A program made the translations under genes and the position numbers. Shown piece after piece: positions 59,694 to 64,000 of a stretch of DNA of 64,000 nucleotides. Where the stretch lies: NCBI GenBank assembly GCA_964650465.1, contig CAZYTA010000002.1, positions 36,246 to 100,245 on the forward strand. Direction: 5' to 3'. The notes under the pieces were generated by a model, which saw nothing but the letters and a program-made list of their open reading frames with translations, did not search any database and was not told the DNA's origin. The DNA comes from RGIG6353 sp964650465. Lineage in GTDB: Bacteria; Bacillota; Clostridia; Oscillospirales; SIG627. The stretch's first letter is position 1. Each line of letters begins with the position of its first letter.

Positions 59694-60143
59694 ATGAACA
59701 TATGCTTTACATCTGACAAAAGCGGAATAAAAAAAGCTGCCCAAAAAAGTATTGAAGGCTTTTTTGAGGTTTTTGCTCCGCCGCCTAAAAACATAGATGT
59801 GCTTGTTCTTGACGGCGGAAGCGATATTACTGCTTTTTTTGATTGTAATATTGATACTTGCATATTTGACGGAAGCAATGCATTGAAGGTGCTGGAATTG
59901 AAAAATGTCAAGAGCGCGGTTTCCTGCGGAATGCAGAGACTTGACAGCGTAACTTTCTCAAGCATATCAGAGGATTCTGCTGTTGTTTGTATCAGGAGAC
60001 CCATACTGTTTTGTGAAAAGATTGTTTACCCCTGCGAATTTAAAACTTCTTTCATCGGTAGTATGGGTATATACCGAAATCTTGTTTTGGCACTTTTGTC
60101 ATATCTGGCGCAAGCTGAAGGTGATGAAGATGAAGAAATTTGA
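59694..60143 (+). CDS. Uncharacterised 149-aa protein
   Basis: Starts at the ATG at 59694 with AGGAGGTG 6 nt upstream; an upstream in-frame start at 59622 inside engB is unlikely. Alternating alpha/beta pattern: a C-terminal segment PILFCEKIVYPCEFKTSF follows a CGMQRLDSVTFSSI motif. I do not recognise a named domain. Its last 14 nt overlap the next gene, so they form a translationally linked pair after engB. The SD is sequestered in a perfect hairpin. Confidence 0.6.
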   Translation: MNICFTSDKSGIKKAAQKSIEGFFEVFAPPPKNIDVLVLDGGSDITAFFDCNIDTCIFDGSNALKVLELKNVKSAVSCGMQRLDSVTFSSISEDSAVVCIRRPILFCEKIVYPCEFKTSFIGSMGIYRNLVLALLSYLAQAEGDEDEEI

Positions 60144-61521
60144 AATACGAGGTTTTAACCCTTGTGAAAGCCTGTTGAGGCATACACCCGAGCAGCTCAG
60201 AGCTTTTATCAGAAGGATGAAAAAGCTTCAAATGAATACAATTATAATTCACTATGATTATGGCTGGAAGCGGTATAAGGAAATAATAATTGAGGAATGC
60301 GAAAGAGCCGGCATCGAAATTATTCTTATGACCTTTGGCCCGCGGACATTTTTGTCATACGTTGATTATGACAAAGGATGGTTTGCAAAAAAAGCTGACG
60401 GAACACTTTTCAACGAAACACTTGAGTGCGAAACTTATCCTTGTCCTCATGAAAAGGGAGTGCTTGAAGCGTATGAGTTTGGTGCAAAGAAATGGCTGAT
60501 GTCTTTGCCGCAACAGATTCGGCATGTACATATGCGTGCGGCAGACGGATTGAATTTTTGCCGCTGCAATATCTGCAAAAATATGCCCGAACAGGAAAAG
60601 TGGCAGCCTTTTGTAGATGTTTTCGTAAAAGCAGTGCTTGAAACAAGACCCGAATTGAAGTTTGAAACCGATGTATATGTAAAAAGATATAGTATTCCCG
60701 AAAGAATTAATTCTTTTTCTGAAATGTCAAATATAATGTTTGATACATTTTACAGACACACAGCGTTTCCTATAGGCAGTAATGCTGACATCTGCAATGC
60801 TGAATTACTCAATTATGCGGCATCAACAAACGAAATTATAACGGCTAAAACTCCAAATGAGTATTACTCGCAGAAGCTTTACCAATGGGCCGGAGCTTTT
60901 CCCGGTAAGGTTTATATCCATGAAAATGCAATGAAACAGTCTTATTTCGGAACTTTCCAATATGGTACCGCTTCTTATTTGAAGGATTTGGAGCTTTACA
61001 GTAAGCTTGGTGTCAGCGGTGTGTGCTACGAAGCATATGAACCGGGGTATTACAGCTTTTCCAAAATGTTTGAGTTGCTTGCGCGTGCAATGAACGGAGA
61101 AGAGATTGATTACGAGGAAAGTGAAATCGAAAAAGCTGTAAGCCGCTCTTCTATGAACTTGTTTTGCAACGATGCTGATTTTCCTTTGGAAAAATATATT
61201 TCGGACCCGTTTGAATTAAAAAATGCCATGCTGTACAGACGTTTTTGGCTCGAACATACTCCTTCTCTATATGGCGAATATGTTGATTTTGCATTTGAAA
61301 ATAAAGATAAGCTTGACCCTGTTTTTATTGGATTTGCAATAGCTGATTGGGGAGTGAGATGGAATAAACTGAAATTCAGAGGGCTGTCCGACGGTGCTTA
61401 TAAAATGCTTCATACAAATAAGCTTTGGGATTTTATGGAGGCTATTCCCGACAACGAAGATCCTATAGCCGTTTGTACAGAGCTTATATACGAATTAGTA
61501 AAAAAGGCAGAAAAAATATAA
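60130..61521 (+). CDS. Uncharacterised TIM-barrel-like protein (DUF4838/GH20-related guess)
   Basis: 463 aa from the ATG at 60130 (AAGGTG 7-12 nt upstream); it overlaps the previous stop by 14 nt. Beta/alpha repeats such as LQMNTIIIHYDYGWKRYKE and YEFGAKKWLMSLP lead to LNFCRCNICKN (about residues 140-150), whose C-x-C-xx-C resembles the cysteine motif of the DUF4838-type barrel proteins near alpha-glucuronidases. SGVCYEAYEPGYYSF is a likely loop holding acidic active-site residues. No signal peptide. The function may be a cytoplasmic glycosidase, but this is weak. Next gene 9 nt downstream. Confidence 0.5.
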   Translation: MKKFEIRGFNPCESLLRHTPEQLRAFIRRMKKLQMNTIIIHYDYGWKRYKEIIIEECERAGIEIILMTFGPRTFLSYVDYDKGWFAKKADGTLFNETLECETYPCPHEKGVLEAYEFGAKKWLMSLPQQIRHVHMRAADGLNFCRCNICKNMPEQEKWQPFVDVFVKAVLETRPELKFETDVYVKRYSIPERINSFSEMSNIMFDTFYRHTAFPIGSNADICNAELLNYAASTNEIITAKTPNEYYSQKLYQWAGAFPGKVYIHENAMKQSYFGTFQYGTASYLKDLELYSKLGVSGVCYEAYEPGYYSFSKMFELLARAMNGEEIDYEESEIEKAVSRSSMNLFCNDADFPLEKYISDPFELKNAMLYRRFWLEHTPSLYGEYVDFAFENKDKLDPVFIGFAIADWGVRWNKLKFRGLSDGAYKMLHTNKLWDFMEAIPDNEDPIAVCTELIYELVKKAEKI

Positions 61522-61530
61522 GAGGTAGAA

Positions 61531-63882
61531 ATGTTTATTAATACGGCAGACAAAAAAGTGAATATAACAGTCACGGATATGGTGTTTGTTGCGTGCCGTA
61601 GAAGAGAGCGGTTTAAGAGGTTTGACAACGCTCTTAAGGATGACCCTGCGTTCGCAATAAGTGTTGTTGAACGCGAGGAAAAGAAAGCAGGTAATACATA
61701 TTATCCCAATACCACCCTTTCTTGCTTCTTCAAGCTTGCAGAAACCGATATAGCTTTGAGCGGTAAAGCTTCTGTTCTTGTAAAAGACGGTGAATATACT
61801 GTAGATGTTGTAAAGTCGGTACGTTATCCGGTCAGACTTGCTACGGAAGCATTTGTTCACGATTGGCTTTGTGAAGCCAAATGTCTCGCCTTTATTCTTG
61901 CATCCAAGCATGCTCTTGATGCGGTAACGGTTAGGGTGTCGGTTTTCCATACAGAGACACTTGAACGAAAAAATCATATTTATAAATGCACTTTTTCTGA
62001 CCTTGAAGCTTTTTTTAAAAATACTTTAGCAGTCTTTTCTGATTTTTTCAAAATATGTTTATCGCATATTAAAACCAGAAATGAAAAAAGCGAATCTGCC
62101 GGTTTTCCGTTCCAATCTCTTCGTGACGGGCAGAAGGAAATTTCAAAGGAAATATTTTCTTCTGTTAAAAACAAGCATAATGTGATTATAAACGCACCGA
62201 CGGGCTTGGGAAAAACAGTTGCCGCCCTGTATCCCTCGCTAAAGGCACAAGGGAGAGGACTTTGCGATAAAGTATTCTATCTTACAGCCAAAAACTCGGG
62301 CAGCAAATCTGTTGCCGATGCAATAAAACTTTTTGAAAAAGCAGGATACGATACAGTGGTTTCTTTTATCAGCGCGAAAGCGAGAGTTTGTACAAAACGG
62401 CTTTGCTCGCCACAGACCTGTAGCTTTCCTAAAGGGCATCACGAGAGAGTAATGTCGGCTGTTTTGGAAATCTCCCGTAACTACAAGATTTATACAGGAG
62501 AGCTTATAACTGAGTATGCCGCCAAGTACAATGTTTGCCCTTTTATGCTTGAAATGGAGCTTGTATGGTTTGCAGACCTTGTTGTATGTGATTATAATTA
62601 TGTTTTTGACCCTGAGGTTGCAGTGAAAATTTCGTCTTGCTTATCGGGAAATGATGTAATACTTGTCGATGAAGCTCATAATCTCATTGACCGTATCAGA
62701 GGGATTTTTTCTGCCGAAATAGATATCGGTGCATTGAAAAAACTTTCTGAGAATCAGACCCTTTCCGCAAAGCTCAAAAATGCCGTTTCTGTTTTTTTGG
62801 ATTTTGTAAAGAATGATACAGAAGATTCTGATTTTGCTTGCGAGCCCTTGTCATCGCAATCTCTTGATGGCTTTGAAAGAGAAATTAATGCTTTGTTTTC
62901 CGAGTTTCAAGAACAATTTGAAGAAAATAACGAATTGACCTCTGATATAAAGTCTTTGTCGGATTCTTTGAAAGCTTTTGTTGACCTTTTAACCCTGCGA
63001 AGCGATAAGTATCTTGCGTTTTATAATGACAGCGGTAACCCTGAAATTTTTATGGTTAATACTTCGGATGTACTTTTCGAAAGGTCTAAGGAGCTTGGAA
63101 ATCTCGTGCTGTTTTCAGCTACGCTGTTTCCGGAAGAGTATTATAAATATATGCTTGGTGCTCGTGACAATGATGCATATGTTTCTTTTCCGTCTCCTTT
63201 TGATAGCAATAATCTCCTTGTGCTCGGCTATCCCCTGAGTACCAAATACTCCGATAGAGAAGAAACAGTCGAGGATGTGGCAAGAGCAATTTGGTCAGCA
63301 GGGAGAGTAAAACAAGGCAATTACATTTCTTTCTTTCCTTCATATAAATACATGGCGATGGCACTTAATGCTTTTGCCCGTCTTTTTCCTGACGAAAGAA
63401 TTATATATCAAAAGTCGTCTATGACAGATGAAGAAAAAGCAGACTTTATTTCTTCGTTTGACAGTAATCCTAATTCCACGCTCTATGCATTTGCCGTTCT
63501 TGGCGGAGTTTTTTCTGAAGGTATTGACCTTGTAGGTGACAGGCTGTCGGGAGCAGTGGTTGTAGGACTCGGTTCGCTGCCGCCCAGCAGAAAGGGAGTA
63601 CTTGTTTCCAATTATTTCAGCGACTTGTTTTTTGACGGTGAAAAGTTTGCGTATCATTATCCCGGGCTTAACAAGGTCTTTCAGGCAGGCGGCAGAGTTA
63701 TAAGAAGCGAAACGGATAAAGGCTTTCTCTTGATTATAGATGATAGATTTTTGACCGAAGAGAATATAGAGTTGCTTCCCGAGAGCTGGAGTAATGTGAA
63801 AAAGGTCAAAGATAACAATTCAATAACCGAGAAAATTTGTGACTTTTGGCAAAACTCGGAAAAAGGCGATTTTTTTCCTTGA
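61531..63882 (+). CDS. DinG/XPD-like ATP-dependent helicase with Fe-S cluster and N-terminal nuclease-like domain
   Basis: 783 aa. Residues about 5-160 resemble the PD-(D/E)XK fold fused to this helicase type in Clostridia, but the usual GRxD and E-x-K motifs read SGKAS and DVVK, suggesting inactivity. Superfamily 2 helicase motifs follow: Walker A INAPTGLGKTVAA (221-229), DEAH in VILVDEAHNL (380-383), and the C-terminal RecA domain with GGVFSEGIDLVG and AGGRVIRS. Four cysteines (287, 292, 297 and 336; VCTKRLCSPQTC and NVCPF) form the 4Fe-4S site of the XPD family. 9 nt after the preceding gene. Likely a DNA-repair helicase unwinding 5' to 3'. Confidence 0.9.
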   Translation: MFINTADKKVNITVTDMVFVACRRRERFKRFDNALKDDPAFAISVVEREEKKAGNTYYPNTTLSCFFKLAETDIALSGKASVLVKDGEYTVDVVKSVRYPVRLATEAFVHDWLCEAKCLAFILASKHALDAVTVRVSVFHTETLERKNHIYKCTFSDLEAFFKNTLAVFSDFFKICLSHIKTRNEKSESAGFPFQSLRDGQKEISKEIFSSVKNKHNVIINAPTGLGKTVAALYPSLKAQGRGLCDKVFYLTAKNSGSKSVADAIKLFEKAGYDTVVSFISAKARVCTKRLCSPQTCSFPKGHHERVMSAVLEISRNYKIYTGELITEYAAKYNVCPFMLEMELVWFADLVVCDYNYVFDPEVAVKISSCLSGNDVILVDEAHNLIDRIRGIFSAEIDIGALKKLSENQTLSAKLKNAVSVFLDFVKNDTEDSDFACEPLSSQSLDGFEREINALFSEFQEQFEENNELTSDIKSLSDSLKAFVDLLTLRSDKYLAFYNDSGNPEIFMVNTSDVLFERSKELGNLVLFSATLFPEEYYKYMLGARDNDAYVSFPSPFDSNNLLVLGYPLSTKYSDREETVEDVARAIWSAGRVKQGNYISFFPSYKYMAMALNAFARLFPDERIIYQKSSMTDEEKADFISSFDSNPNSTLYAFAVLGGVFSEGIDLVGDRLSGAVVVGLGSLPPSRKGVLVSNYFSDLFFDGEKFAYHYPGLNKVFQAGGRVIRSETDKGFLLIIDDRFLTEENIELLPESWSNVKKVKDNNSITEKICDFWQNSEKGDFFP

Positions 63883-63907
63883 CAAAGGAAGAAAAAGGTG
63901 ATAATAT
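63879..63907 (+). promoter_or_regulatory. Strong promoter-like element overlapping the helicase stop
   Basis: TTGACA (63879-63884), a 17-nt spacer and TAATAT (63902-63907), or GATAAT with 15 nt. The downstream gene lies beyond the window. Confidence 0.45.
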
Positions 63908-63964
63908 AGGGACACTCAGCGAGAGCGAGAGAGATAGAAAAGGCGCGAAAAAAACTTTGAAAAA

Positions 63965-64000
63965 AGTTTAAAAAAGTACTTGACAAAGTAAGAATGATGT
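63965..64000 (+). promoter_or_regulatory. Partial second strong promoter, possibly rRNA operon P2
   Basis: An A-rich UP-like tract (GAAAAAAGTTTAAAAAAGTA) followed by perfect TTGACA near 63981-63986; the -10 lies outside or at the edge. Such A-tract-plus-TTGACA doublets are typical of Firmicute rRNA promoters. The identity of the downstream gene is unverified. Confidence 0.4.

Noticed and set aside
1..64000. tRNA or rRNA genes within the window
   Set aside because: No cloverleaf or conserved rRNA sequence noticed in the intergenic gaps; a tRNAscan run would settle it.

Overview
The window looks like the chromosome of an anaerobic, low-to-mid GC, endospore-forming Firmicute (class Clostridia). 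The evidence is an alpha/beta-type small acid-soluble spore protein, SD-rich starts with sigma-A promoters (TTGACA-like, 17-nt spacer, TATAAT-like), S-layer homology (SLH) domains, type III glutamine synthetase, and strong glycan-degrading content. No tRNA, rRNA or CRISPR array is visible, although the right edge looks like the start of a very strong (rRNA-like) promoter region.

Layout. 1-3.0 kb: housekeeping genes on the minus strand (a partial membrane protein, rsmE, prmA, a P-loop protein). 3.1-6.4 kb: a compact phage-derived module (large serine recombinase, terminase large and small subunits) with phased TGACAT repeats and an inverted repeat that buries two ribosome binding sites. 6.5-11.0 kb: a probable acpP-glnN-esterase-pgi transcript. 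11.2-14.2 kb: a secreted phosphodiester-glycosidase-like protein with C-terminal SLH domains. 14.2-37.6 kb: five tandem, same-strand paralogous giant genes (1457-1539 aa) for SLH-anchored putative glycoside hydrolases. At least four have their own good sigma-A promoter and four have a clear terminator; this array dominates the window. 37.8-42.2 kb: a four-gene minus-strand operon (alpha/alpha-toroid-like protein, two Gfo/Idh/MocA oxidoreductases, a cyclase-family protein). It is divergent from a plus-strand L-fucose operon at 42.4-46.8 kb (L-fucose isomerase, GH39-like, GH29 alpha-L-fucosidase). 46.8-47.15 kb: a highly structured intergenic element. 47.2-53.1 kb: a two-repeat lipoprotein and a complete CUT1-type sugar ABC importer including its own ATPase. 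53.2-63.9 kb: NSS-family transporter, proS, SASP, lon, engB, two uncharacterised proteins and a DinG/XPD-like Fe-S helicase.

How it works together (inference): the surface-anchored giant proteins and the phosphodiester glycosidase would attack or bind a complex, probably fucose-containing glycan at the cell wall. The ABC importer would bring in the oligosaccharides. The cytoplasmic GH29, GH39-like and FucI enzymes, with the divergent oxidoreductase operon, would process the products. The giant proteins contain no family I can name with certainty. Two of the five start with a phosphoesterase-like domain that has lost its metal ligands; the other three start with an unrelated domain. A short structured repeat occurs three times between two of the giant genes and once 33 kb away with compensatory stem changes.
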